Below, in pieces: positions 26,151 through 37,269 of a stretch of DNA of 64,000 bases; the stretch's first letter is position 1; each line of letters opens with the position of its first letter. Origin of the DNA: Loxodes magnus (lineage: Eukaryota; Ciliophora; Karyorelictea; Loxodida; Loxodidae). The notes under the pieces were generated by a model. It saw only the letters and a list, made by a program, of their open reading frames with translations. It searched no databases and was not told the origin of the DNA. The stretch lies in contig CAMPDV010001539.1 in NCBI GenBank assembly GCA_946699065.1, positions 45,171 through 109,170 of the forward strand, written 5' to 3'. The position numbers and the translations under genes were made by a program.

Positions 26151-28297
26151 GATATATAATACTACCTATAACTAAACACAGTACCTAACTAATTATATTA
26201 TTACTTCATTCCTTAATATCTTTATACATACACCCTTCTTATTACATTATTATATACTACTATATTCCAAATTACAATCTATCATAAACTTAAGATTAAC
26301 AGATCTTTATTATACTGCTCTCATTATCATCTAGAATCTTACCAATACATTATAAATCTCTAAGTCAAAATGACATCTATTAAAATATTAAAAGGTATAG
26401 ATAGTTTAATTATTGTAAGCTTACTATTATGAAGCTCTTATTTTGCTTATTTACATTTCTTTCTAAAATTAAGATTTCTATTTATGCTTCTTAGTTTAAC
26501 TTATATCATTAAGATTTATACCTCTTCGTAGTATACAGAGATTACCTACTAAGATAACTCTAGACTGTATATCATAGTGATAGAATGTCTTAATGATAGA
26601 TTGAGAAAGAAAGTTGCTAAGTTTTAGGTAAAAACTATCTTAATATAATGAGGTAATTAAAAAGAAGTAGAAGAAACGTGTCAATTCCTTAGATCTATCA
26701 TTACGTTATAAGAATAATAAATTCTAGTATGAATATTCCTTGAACTTAAAGTAAGTATTTATTTAGGATACAGAAAATAAGACAATGTTAAAGTGATCTT
26801 AAATATAATGTGTAATAATTTAACTGGAGTTTCTAAAGAAATACAGACTAATTACTAAAACATAGTAAATCCAGCTAATGTCTTTATAAAGCCGTCAGTT
26901 ATTTCTAATTCAAATTAGTAAATTATCATTTTCTTGATAGAACATCCTGTCCATGCTTCCTTCTTTGCCACTACTTTATTAATGTAAGATAATGCTTAAA
27001 TACATGAGTGAGGAAACTACTAAATATTAATTACCGAAGAATAAAAAATGATTAAATAAACAGATTAAATATTTATTCTTTGAAAAGAACTCGGTCATTT
27101 TAAAGCTTAATGGAGAGTTCTCAAGATTGAAAAGTATGAGACACTTTAATACTTTAAAGCACGATATTTTTATTTAGAAGGATGATATCCCTTAAAATAT
27201 CAATTTTTATATTTAATAACATTCAATCTAAATTTACTCAAAAACAGATAGAGTTGAATAATCTAAACAAAATGGGCAATTAATAATAGAAAAGTTATAA
27301 TATTTTCTTCAATTTTTCTAAATACAATAAATCTAACTTGATGTTCATTTATAACTATTAATATATTTCAATAAATTACAAATAGCATATAAATTGAACA
27401 CTTTCTAGTTGAAGCATATAAAAGATTATTTATCTTTAGCAGACATTGCGAATCTTTTTAATGATTCAATTATCTTAAATTATTTTTAATTTAATCTATT
27501 TTGTCGTTAAAATTTGGTATTATTCATTTAATAGAATGATTAGATTTTTCTTTTAGCTTAAATGTTTTAAAAATAATTTTTTTAGTTATACTTTTAAAAT
27601 TCTTATTTTTAACAAACTTTATTTATTATTTGCACAACCTTTAAGATTATCGTGTTATTTAAATTAAAATGTAAATATGAGAATTAAATTGTTCATACAA
27701 TGCTTATTTAGTTTCCTTCTATTAAAAACTTAAGGATATAAAATTCTCTTTCACTATCTTTAGCTATTATCCTTTAAGATCTTATATTTAACCATCTGTA
27801 ATCATCTAAAATTTAAGATATTATTATCTTAAAAAGCAATATATACAAAGAATTTAGTTAAATTAATGCTAAGCTGTTATTTATGAATTACAAGAATTAC
27901 AATTAAAAGTATCAAGTTATAATACTTTTTACCTTAATGCTAAATTATCAAATTTTAGCAAATTTTATTTTACATTTTGCTGGTTTTAACTTTACGATTA
28001 AGTTTATACTTTCATTGATATTAGAGCAAACTTAATCATTTGCTAGATTATTAAATCCTTTATTGGACATTAATTTCTTCTAGTTATTATCAATAAATCT
28101 TCAACTGCTTTTTAGTTTTTAGTCAGAAGTTTTTCTTTTTCCTAGTTATTTTGATAGGAAATTAACCAAATTTAATCAAATAGCTTTTATTTGTGCAACT
28201 AGAAACTCCAAGTCTATTATTATTATTTCACTTTTACTTTTATGAAGTTAAGATTTTTTACTATTTAAATCTTATCTTCATATCAATATTAAAAAAC
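26151..28297. other. Unassigned spacer right of the array
   Basis: No homology to the unit seen beyond 26,150. Open frames are short and low-complexity on both strands. I looked for the 5' half of the LSU rRNA here, which would be expected next to the 24,240-25,930 piece on the minus strand, and could not recognise it. Confidence 0.4.
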
Positions 28298-28669
28298 ATG
28301 CCAACTATCCGTTAAGGCTTTCTAGAAACGAAAAAAAAGAGTGGTAAGCTCGTCAAATAACTCTTCCACACAAGCCCTAAAAACAAAAATGGAAAACTAG
28401 AACCATAATACAGAAAAACTAAAGAATAAACTAATCTCAAAAGCTAGAAAAAATAAATTCATTTCAAGTGCAGGAACGCTAATACTACGAGACTGAATGG
28501 GATAAATATTGTGATGCTTCTTAAAAGGTGGAAGAACTTCGAAAAAAAGAAATATATGAGTTAAAAGAATATATTGTTTGAAGAATAAGTGGTATAAATA
28601 TCATAAGAAACCAGTGGATTTTTAAGACATTCAAATTTTTATATATTACTTGAAAAAAAACTAAACTGA
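28298..28669 (+). CDS. Unidentified 123-codon open frame
   Basis: ATG 28,298 to TGA 28,667-28,669 is open under the ciliate code. It begins MPTIRQGFLETKKKSGKLVK and has Lys/Gln-rich continuation. A second frame inside it (QVQERQYYETEWDKYC, then KVEELRKKEIYELKEYIV, about 28,465-28,575) looks at least as protein-like, so the real gene may be a frameshifted one using both frames. The local base composition is less AT-rich than the flanks. A tRNA relic lies 190 bp downstream. No domain recognised. Confidence 0.35.
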
Positions 28670-28858
28670 AAAGCTCGGAAATCGAATGTTTAATGCTAAT
28701 TATACTAATTTCTTACATAGTGATGAATAAATATCTTAAAGAGTTAATAGAATTTCTAGTTTTAACTAAAAAAAATGTTATTTCATTAATTTTACATAGC
28801 TAAAAATATCGAGTATAAAGCAAATAAAAGTAAATATTTAAGAAATTTAAGTTATGAA

Positions 28859-28924
28859 ACCCAGCTAGCTCAGTAGGTAGAGCGTCAAACTCTTGATCTT
28901 GTGGTTTAGAATCACCCGCTAGGT
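28859..28924 (+). pseudogene. tRNA-Lys (CTT) relic, shortened
   Basis: The 5' half is a normal eukaryotic tRNA: ACCCAGC acceptor strand, TA, D-arm GCTCAGTAGGTAGAGC, then an anticodon loop CTCTTGA with anticodon CTT. The acceptor 3' strand GCTAGGT pairs 6 of 7. The 3' side of the anticodon stem, the variable loop and the start of the T-stem are compressed: only 66 bases against about 72-73, and two mismatches appear in the anticodon stem. Most likely a decayed tRNA-Lys gene. No A/B-box test beyond reading was possible. No intact partner occurs in this window. Confidence 0.75.
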
Positions 28925-29319
28925 ATTTTAAATTTTATAAATTTGATATAATAATAAAATCTCTACAAACTCTAATTTGTAACAGACTTAACAAAGGTGT
29001 AGTAATTTTAATTAATAATTATTATTATACTTAAATTTATTTCTTTGCATAGTCTCAAGTTAAATAACTTTTTAGAAAAAAAAAAGTTTTAGATTTGTGA
29101 GTACTAAAGAAAAAATAATAATCTTTTGAGATTAAAGATATTTTACAATTCTCAAGAATATTTAAAATTATTATTCTCTAAATCTTAAATCATAATTCTA
29201 TCTATCAAATAATAAATTTAATCTAGTTTTATAAGAATATTTAAAGGAGAAAGGTATAAAATATGATAGAAACACAAGCAGATACTAGTAAATAGTTATT
29301 TCATAAATTTTGTATCTTT

Positions 29320-30240
29320 GCTATATAAAGATTATTTAAAAATCTTCAAAGTGAGTGAAAATTTCGAAAAAGTTCTAGGATGTAATCTAAAAGATTTTAT
29401 CAAAGATTGCTTTTATTTTTTGATTAAGATAGTTTTGAAGTTTTAAATTGCTGATATACACCTTTCGTTTTTCAATTATAAAATTTATATTACCTGTTTA
29501 GAAAAACTCCTAAGAATTGAATCTATTTAGAGTTATTTTACTAACTTATTTTAAAAGATTAATCTTGCTTATAAATTAAGAAAAAAATTAGGAAGAAATT
29601 ATAATAGTTCGCTCTTCTATAGATAAAGAAATTTAGAAATTCATTTTAGTATATAATTGATTATTAAGGTTTCATACTTTTGAGTAAATAGAAATTTTTT
29701 AGTCTTAAACACTTATAAATTTTTAATTAAACTTAGATATACTTGCAAAATGAATTTTAAACATAATCTTCTAAAGGAATTGGATAAATATAGCTGAAAA
29801 TAAATAATTGAAAAACCTAAATCAAGAAAAATCGTTTAGGTAACAGACTAAGAGAGTGTTAGATAATCATAACAGAAAAGTTTTAAAAGTTGAAGCTGAG
29901 TAGCAAAAAATATAAACATTTGATTATTATATGCAATAAAACTTTGGCTATAAACCAAATCCACAAATTTCAATCATCTGTTTTATGTATGAATGAAATA
30001 CTAAGAAGATTGTACATTTAAGACGAAGAAGAATATTTATGGAATACTAGATATGAATAAATAAGTAGATTTTGCTTAGGATCGAATGCTTTGAAATAAG
30101 CAAATGATTTTTTTAGCACTAGAACTTGCAAATATTTAAAATTAAATAAACTAAATAAAATTTTTAGTTAAATTTCTTATTTTAAATAGATATTACTAAA
30201 AGGAACTAATTTATAGCAATAAAAAGATTATTGAAAATTA
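29320..30240 (+). pseudogene. Decayed gene with weak PAS-like segment
   Basis: A frame open to TGA 29,681-29,683 reads DYLKIFKVSENFEKVLGC then NLKDFIKDCF near 29,325-29,410, which resembles the PAS-domain pattern of a residue-rich helix followed by a Gly. It continues LEKLLRIESIQSYFTNLF. Further frames (for example CMNEILRRLYIQDEEEYLWN near 30,000) are protein-like but in other registers. The PAS assignment rests on a short resemblance only; an alternative is an unrelated ciliate protein. Several frameshifts or TGA codons make it a pseudogene. Confidence 0.3.
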
Positions 30241-31023
30241 AATTTATTAGTTTATGTTTATTTTTGAGGCAGCGTAAAACTTAATTTTCTTTATCTTTTG
30301 CTAAAAGATAGAGTTAAGATGAAGTCTGTCAAATTTGATTCTTTTAATGGTAATTAATTATTTTGAAATTAAGTAACATTTATACCAGGAAATAAAAAAT
30401 TTGCACTTTATTTACCAATTTTATTTAAGTTAAACATTTTTGAATGATTTAGTCTTTAGTTGATAATTATAAATACCAAAATTTTTTAATATGGCTTTTA
30501 TAAAAGTGACAGTGATAAGATTCTAAATTAAGCTCTGAAAGACAAGCGCCTTAGATCCTTAGCTCCAATATCATTATAATAGGATTTTGCGATCTTCATA
30601 AAATAGATAAAGCAATAATAAGCAAAGCTTTCTACCTTTTAACTTCTGTTTAATGTATAAGATCTAATAGTTATATTTATAATCTAATTTGAATATACTC
30701 TAAAGCCTCTTTTAATATTATAATTTTTTAATTTTTATTAAGCATATTAATATTATATATAATGAAGTATTTAATTTATGGTTTTTTCCTTTTAACATTT
30801 ATTTATCATAAAATAATTTTATAAAATTATATCTTAAATTATTTATATTAATATCAATTTAATATTCATTCTTTTTTAATATTAATCATATATTTCTTCC
30901 TTGTATATTTAAATTTTAATAATGTAAGCAAAATTTGATTTAAATAAGATTGAAATTTAATAATATTATAAAATATTAAATTACTTAATATTTTACTATT
31001 CTTAATATATTTTGCAAAAAAAA
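30241..31023. other. AT-rich spacer
   Basis: Very AT-rich, no recognisable coding or RNA signal. A purine-rich leader (gcaaaaaaaa) sits directly before the start at 31,024. Confidence 0.4.
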
Positions 31024-31605
31024 ATGGAATAATCTATTCGCCTTTCCAAAAACCAAATTAAGAACGCAAAAAGGAAAGCTGCGAAACTAATGCAGAAACA
31101 ATAACAAGAAGAAGATAAATCAAGTTCCTCATCTGAAGGAAAAGTTATAATTGGAATAATAGAGACTAATCCAGTAAAAGTACAAAAATAATCAGAAATC
31201 TAAATATAAATTGACTAAATGAAAACAATAATACAAAATTATTAGGAAACAATTTACAATCAAGGGGAAAAAATAAGAGAACTAATGAATACTATCGAAG
31301 ATTAAAACAACGAGCTACTAATAATAAGACGACAATTTATTTAAAATAATTTAGTCACGGAATAGTAACTATATGAATAATCTCAATCGAATTTTAAGCA
31401 AGAACAAAATATGATTATTGAAAAAGTTTCTACATAAACAAACATCCAAGAAGAATAGAATGACGAAAAGATTAATATAGAATTACTCCAAAGAATCGAT
31501 TAACTTGAAAAAAAAGTATTTCTGAAGAGATTCAAGAAAAGACCAATCAAAAATTGCTATTATTGCAAATCAAAGTGGCACTTATTACAAAATTGCGATC
31601 AGTGA
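31024..31605 (+). CDS. Gag/ORF1-like protein with coiled coil and CCHC zinc knuckle
   Basis: ATG 31,024 to TGA 31,603 gives 193 residues under the ciliate code with no interruption, among the longest Met-initiated frames seen here. Order: a basic N-terminus (NQIKNAKRKAAKLMQKQ), an acidic-serine patch (EEDKSSSSSEGK), a long Gln/Glu-rich coiled-coil segment (QGEKIRELMNTIEDQNNELL), a basic stretch (LKRFKKRPIK), then CYYCKSKWHLLQNC, a perfect C-x2-C-x4-H-x4-C knuckle at the very C-terminus. CCHC plus coiled coil is the ORF1 architecture of non-LTR elements and of gag proteins, binding element RNA. No endonuclease or reverse transcriptase follows, so it is either a solo ORF1 of a broken element or a captured gene. 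Confidence 0.8.
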
Positions 31606-31793
31606 AGATAAATTTAGATGAAAGAACAACAAAGAACGTTAAGAATGCTTAGCAGACTCTGAATCACCGAAACGGGAATTTACGAGAAGAAGATATTCGT
31701 ATAAAAGACAGAAGATTCTCAGTGGTTCCATCCACAAAAAAAATGGCGTGGTATCCATCCACGCTAAAAAAATGGTAGCAAAAACCTGGTTGA
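31602..31793 (+). other. Open -1 frame directly after the CCHC gene
   Basis: The -1 frame is open from 31,602 across the TGA of the CCHC gene to TGA 31,791-31,793 (63 codons). It reads NHRNGNLREEDIRIKDRRFS and then a duplicated VPSTKKMAWYPSTLKKWQQK, from a short direct DNA repeat (tccatccac plus A-run plus tgg) at about 31,727-31,775. I saw no slippery heptamer, so a one-base deletion is more likely than programmed frameshifting. The KW/QxKPG ending resembles KKWHGGAQQQPGK in the retroelement at 53,460-53,510. Confidence 0.4.
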
Positions 31794-31799
31794 AAATCC

Positions 31800-33300
31800 A
31801 GGGAATGCTAAACTTTAATTACTTTTAGTTTACTATATATATATATATTTTTTGCTTATAAATTTTATTTTTATATTTTTATATTTTTATTTATTTACAT
31901 AAACTATTATTTTAATATTAACAAGCTTTTTAATTAGATGGAGATTAGTTTAATGAATTTAAATTTTAATTAATTACTTTTAATATTATAATTTATTTAT
32001 TTTCCTTAATTTATTTATATGCTTTTAATTTACTAAGTTTAGTTAATTTATATCATTAACATATTTTTATTATTCTTAATCTATTTAAATTTCTCTTATT
32101 TAAGCTTTTAGATTGGTTATTTGGAGAGAAATATCTTAATTTTTTAAGATTAATTATAATGTTGAGTGTTAATTAAGTAAATTTAATAAAAATAAAAATT
32201 GAAAAACATTAAAACAAAAATATTAAAAAATGTTATTAATAAAATATCTTTGATAGAAATAATTTAATATTAAATAAAATGATATATATCTTTATAAAAC
32301 TCTAGAGATTTAATAAAGTTAGTAGAAATAAACTAAGAATATGCTAAATAAAAATTTAAAGTTGATAAATTTAAAGCTAATTAGGCTACTCAAAAATTTA
32401 TTTTAATTCAAAATTGTTGTATCAATCATTTATAAAAAAATAGTCAATTTATACAAGTTAAAGACTTGGAATAAAAAATTTTTAAGAATTTTCTAATTAC
32501 TAAATTAAATTAAAAAAAGAAAAATATTTCTTTAAGATTAAACTATCTAGCTAGTTTTAATATTTTTTGTTTAATGAAAATAATTATTTTTTATATTAAA
32601 CATCTTTATAGAACTGTTTATATAAAATTTATAAACTGCTATCATAATAATCTTCTTTAAAAGAGTAAATTTAATTTTATAATTAAGTTTTTTCACATTT
32701 ATATATAATTTTTTTATTTTTGCTTATTAAACTATTTCTCCTAATTTATGTTTTACTTAATTATAAAATTCTAGTACTTTTTAATTTTAGAAAATAACTT
32801 TAAAAATTATTCTAGATTTTATCAATCAATTTTATGTATTTTAATCTAAAGCTAATTATCTAAGAATAATTTACTTGGAGGCAACAAAATATCTTAAATA
32901 AATTTATAGCAATTAAATTGTTTTTTATTAAAGAAATGAATGAAATAAAAAATAAAGGAAAATAAAAGATTATTTTGCAAAAATAAAATTAGATAAAAAG
33001 CAATTATAGGTTAAATAAACTTCATTTAATAAATATTTGTTTAAGATTCCAAATAAGAAGAATATTCAATGACAAATGATAATCTATAGTAATTATTTGT
33101 GCATGCTTAATTAAATTAAATTAAGATTTTTAATTCTAAAAATCTATATACTATAGATAAAAATAGAAATTTAGTTAAATCAAAATATAAAGAGATAAGA
33201 AAATATTTCAATTATCTTAAGAAAAAAGAAGTTAGTTATGTTAATATAAATATAGAAAATTAATTTTATTTAAAAAAGGAACAGAAAATAAAGATTGAAA
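31800..33300. other. AT-rich spacer with a TA microsatellite
   Basis: A short (TA)n run lies at about 31,835-31,850. Otherwise low-complexity AT-rich DNA; nothing recognised. Confidence 0.4.
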
Positions 33301-34879
33301 GATTAATATAAGGAATTAAAGGAATTTATCTCTTCTCAACCAATTGATTACAATTAAGCTATGTAAAATAATTCAGATATCTAAAGTCAATATAAAGCAG
33401 CAAAGAAATTCTATTTATATAGAGTTAGATAAATTTTAAATTAAAAGCTAATTAGTATATTAATTAATGCAGATCTAAAGTCTAAGCAAACTTAATACTA
33501 AAAGTTTGTAACGAGCTATTTGATATAACTTAATAAAAAACTAGAAATTTAAAGTACTATAAAGAAGAAGAAAGAGTAGGTAATAAACTAACTATAGCTT
33601 TTTTTTAATTAAAATAGTCAAAATGAAGAATTAGGTTAATAGTAGAATAGAGTTAAAAATCTCGAATTCATATTTAAAGGTAGCTAAATTAAAGAAAATA
33701 TTTAAGGTAAATTCATCTTCTAGTTATTAAAAAACAATTAAATAAGAGATATATTAATAAATTACTAAAAAGTCTATTTTAAATTAAAATTAGCATCCTT
33801 AGCCTTCCTTTAAAATAAATTTGTCGTAATTAAGAAGAAAATTTAATATAGCTATCTTAACAATATGAGATGGATAGGGAGAAATAGGATCTACTAATTA
33901 CACTTTGTAAAAGAGTAACTTGTGATAGACTAAAGAGAGATTATTCTTTAAAATATTTCTAATTTCTTTCACCCTAATAAGATATAGTTGAATATTTAAA
34001 AGGATAAACAATAACTAGATCAATAACCTTAAATTCAAAGAGCAAGAATCGAGTAGAGAAAGAATGGCTAGCTTTTAAATAATATGTCTAACTATATAAG
34101 CTTTAAGTCTAAATTTGTTAAGGAATTTCATTACTGAGATTTCTTAGAAAGAAAACTAAATCTTCGAAGACTTTAGCTCAAGGTAAAATAAGTCTGTATC
34201 AGAATAAATGGCAAGTAAAAAGCATTTCAAGTGGAAATAGAGCTTTTGATTGATGAAAAATAAATCTTTAGAGGAAGTAATTTTACTCGAAAGAGCTAAA
34301 ATGTTAATAGTAGATTATTCAACCATATCTAAGATAAATAAGATATTAAGAGGTATTCAGAACGGAGATACTAATAAATTTAAATGCTAGCGAATTTTAA
34401 AAAAGTACTGGCACATAAAAGCAGATATCCAAGTTCAATGAAAGGTATCTTTTTAAGTCAATTAAGATAAGTTTGTTTATAAAGTCGGTTTGTTGAGGAA
34501 TAATAGAAGGCATTTTCAAGCTTTGATATGAGACCTTAAAATAAAAATAAACTAATATGACTTTATAATTATTTTCTAAGGAATATAGCTTCTTAAGTAA
34601 CTACTACATTAGGAAAAATAGGAAAATAAATTATGTATTTTTAATAGGACACATTTGCAAAACTAGTCAATTTAGAATTAACTTTATATTAATCTAAAAC
34701 GAACATTATCATCTTAAAAGTTTAAAAAATTGAGTAAAAGTTTAGAAGATCTTTTTAAGAATCTGAAACTGAGGAAAAGATAAATCAGTATTCATAGAAT
34801 AGAAAGGATGAAATACACAAGTAGACGAAATCAATTAGCATCTCAAAACATAAAAGAATAAAAGTTAGTATAAACCATC
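33300..34879 (+). other. Weakly coding-like stretch, unassigned
   Basis: Composition becomes less AT-rich. Ciliate-code frames on the plus strand read, for example, VEIELLIDEKQIFRGSNFTR near 34,220 and FKKVLAHKSRYPSSMKGIF near 34,395, without a long uninterrupted frame or recognisable domain. It may be the upstream part of the decayed gene that follows. Confidence 0.25.
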
Positions 34880-36250
34880 TAGGACTAAATCCTTTACTTC
34901 GTTTCATTTAAGAGCATTTCTTAAAAGATCTTCTAAACAGAATTCCACTTATAAGAATTTTTGACATTGCAAGAAGCTCCGAGTGGCCTTTTTTAGTTAA
35001 AAAAGACTTTGCAATATTAGAACGCTAAATAAATGTAAATAAAGCCTTTTAATTACTAGAAAAATGCGATTCTAAGCTTTAACGATGAATTCGGAGAAAG
35101 AATAAATTCTAAAAAGCAACACGCAGACATTATGGGGAGAGTTCTGAATTATATATCAATAATACGCTACTCTGATACTAAACAGAATATTGAATCAAAT
35201 GAGGGCTCAAATTCTTTTAAGAACTGATTAATGAAGCTGAAAATAATAGTGATATATAATTAACAAGACTCCTACAATTAGTTCTTTCTAGCTGTAAAAA
35301 AAAGAGTGAAGATATGCCAGCCAATCATACAAATATTTCAAGTGCTAATTATTGGATAAAATCCTTAGAAGAAGAGCTAGTTTCCTCAAAATTTATTTTA
35401 CAAATAGAAAGAAATTTTTCAGGGAAATAAATAGATTATTTTAGGATTACAATAATATTTTTTGATCGTACTACTAAAGAATGTAACCTAATGCCTTCTC
35501 TCTTTAAGGTAACAAGTAACAAATCAACGTAATTCGAAATAAAGCCTAAGTAAGTCAAAGTCTTACAATAGCGAAACAATTGAAGAATTAAGGAAAAAAC
35601 AAACTTACTTAGAAAGAACATTTAAAGTAATCCTCTACAAATATCTTCAACTTATCCTTAGTAGGATCTAACTAATCATAAGCAAGAAAAAGAGATTTAC
35701 TAAAAGAATGCCATCAGAATAAGAGAATCCGTAATTACTCTTTATGAAGTCAGGATAACTGTAAAAGCTAATCTTGGCAATCTTTAATAGCAAGCATAAA
35801 GCATTCGCCCTTTGAATAATTATTTTAAACTCAATTAAATCAGATTCTTTTAGGAAGAAAAAGAAGGTAGCTTGTCTAATAATAAGATTTTCCAAACTAT
35901 CTTTTGTGCTGTGAAAATGATAAAGTACAAGGAAGTGGAGAGATGATTAGAGACTTGCTGAAGTAAATTAAATACTCTTAAAAAATCAGAAGCACTTCAA
36001 GAAATGGCTATTTGTATTCTAAAAAGTAGCTAAATAAATCTAGTATTGAAATTTCTTCAGATAAAGAAAAGAGTAAATATTACATTAGAGACGACCTAAA
36101 GAGTAAACTTTCTTTATTTTTCTTATTCATTTTATAAAATCGATTAAAGATATTCTCCAACTAAAATGGTTAAACATGAAAAGACACTATAATAAAATAA
36201 GTTTAAAGGATTTGAAGTGACTAACTTTAACTAAATTTCGTATCAAAAGT
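34880..36250 (+). pseudogene. Decayed PAS/histidine-kinase-like gene
   Basis: One frame from about 34,930 to TGA 35,225 reads LQEFLTLQEAPSGLFQLKK then NAILSFNDEFGERINSKK, a PAS-like sensor pattern. One frameshift later (35,221) a frame runs to TGA near 35,945 with a single in-frame TGA at 35,581: ELINEAENNSDIQLTRLLQL, then NYWIKSLEEELVSSKFILQ and IRESVITLYEVRITVKANLG. The last segment aligns with the histidine-kinase H-box pattern (ES..TLSHELRTPL.A.LGNL), with Tyr (35,743-35,745) at the phosphorylated His and RIT in place of RTP. No ATP-binding N or G box was recognised downstream. The family call is inference from order plus the H-box resemblance. Confidence 0.45.
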
Positions 36251-37269
36251 AATTTATGTCGTTACACCTTAACAGTGAAGATTCTTTAATATTTAATTTA
36301 AATTTAATAGTCTTTGTCTCATTATTGAATTATATTACTAAGTAATCTTTCTAACTTTAATATCTTCGATATTACCCTTCACCTAGTTAAGTATTTTAAC
36401 TTGTCCTATAGTTAGATTTCATTCTTACAATAAAATAATTAGTTATCATTTAACTGTCATTAATACATAATAAAATAAGTAAATCACTTTAAATAAAAAG
36501 ATCTAAGCGACGCTTTATATATTTAGGACTGGCTTTACATTATTAATTTCTCTATTATATTCTTAAATAATTTAAAAGTATTGTATTTATAAAATAGACA
36601 CTTTAGTATATTAAAACCTGTTTTCAATGAAGAGATCTTTAATTTATCTTAGTATTATTAATATCCATCTTGTGTATGTTTAATAATAATCTACTTATTT
36701 AAAAAGACTTAGAAAGTTATCTTTCATATATTAGCATTTATTAACTCAATTACTTCTATTATATATAATTAAACTAAATCTTATCTTATTAACATTTACA
36801 GCTTGTAGATTTTGATCATTATTTTTAGATATTCATTATCAATATTTGCTTACCAAGTAATTATAGAGCAGTTTTAATAAATTGATATCATCCTTAAACA
36901 AAATATTACTTCTATAACTTCTTCAATTGCTAGCCTAAAAAATCAATATCTATCAATTTAGTTATCTTAGACTTTTCTTTCAATGTCAATAGAAAGTTGT
37001 AAATATAAGATATAATGAGTAGAGTGGTATATTTATTAATATGTTCTACTATTGATACTAAAACTGGTAAATATGCTGCAATTTAGATACTAAAAGTTTT
37101 TAAACATAAGATACATGCTAAGAAGCTCTTAAAAGTAGAAAGATATTAAGATTTATTAAGCATAGAAACATATTAGTAATGTTCTGATATTAAACTATCT
37201 TAAGACAAGGAATTAGCAGATTCTATCTATTAATATTTTAGCTAACTTAGTGAGAATAGATAGAGCTGA
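36251..37269. other. AT-rich spacer left of the inverted copy
   Basis: No gene recognised; open frames are low-complexity. Confidence 0.4.

Noticed and set aside
35436-35895. Minus-strand ORFs of 61 and 75 codons
   Set aside because: Antisense of the histidine-kinase-like frame, which has the better composition and a motif.
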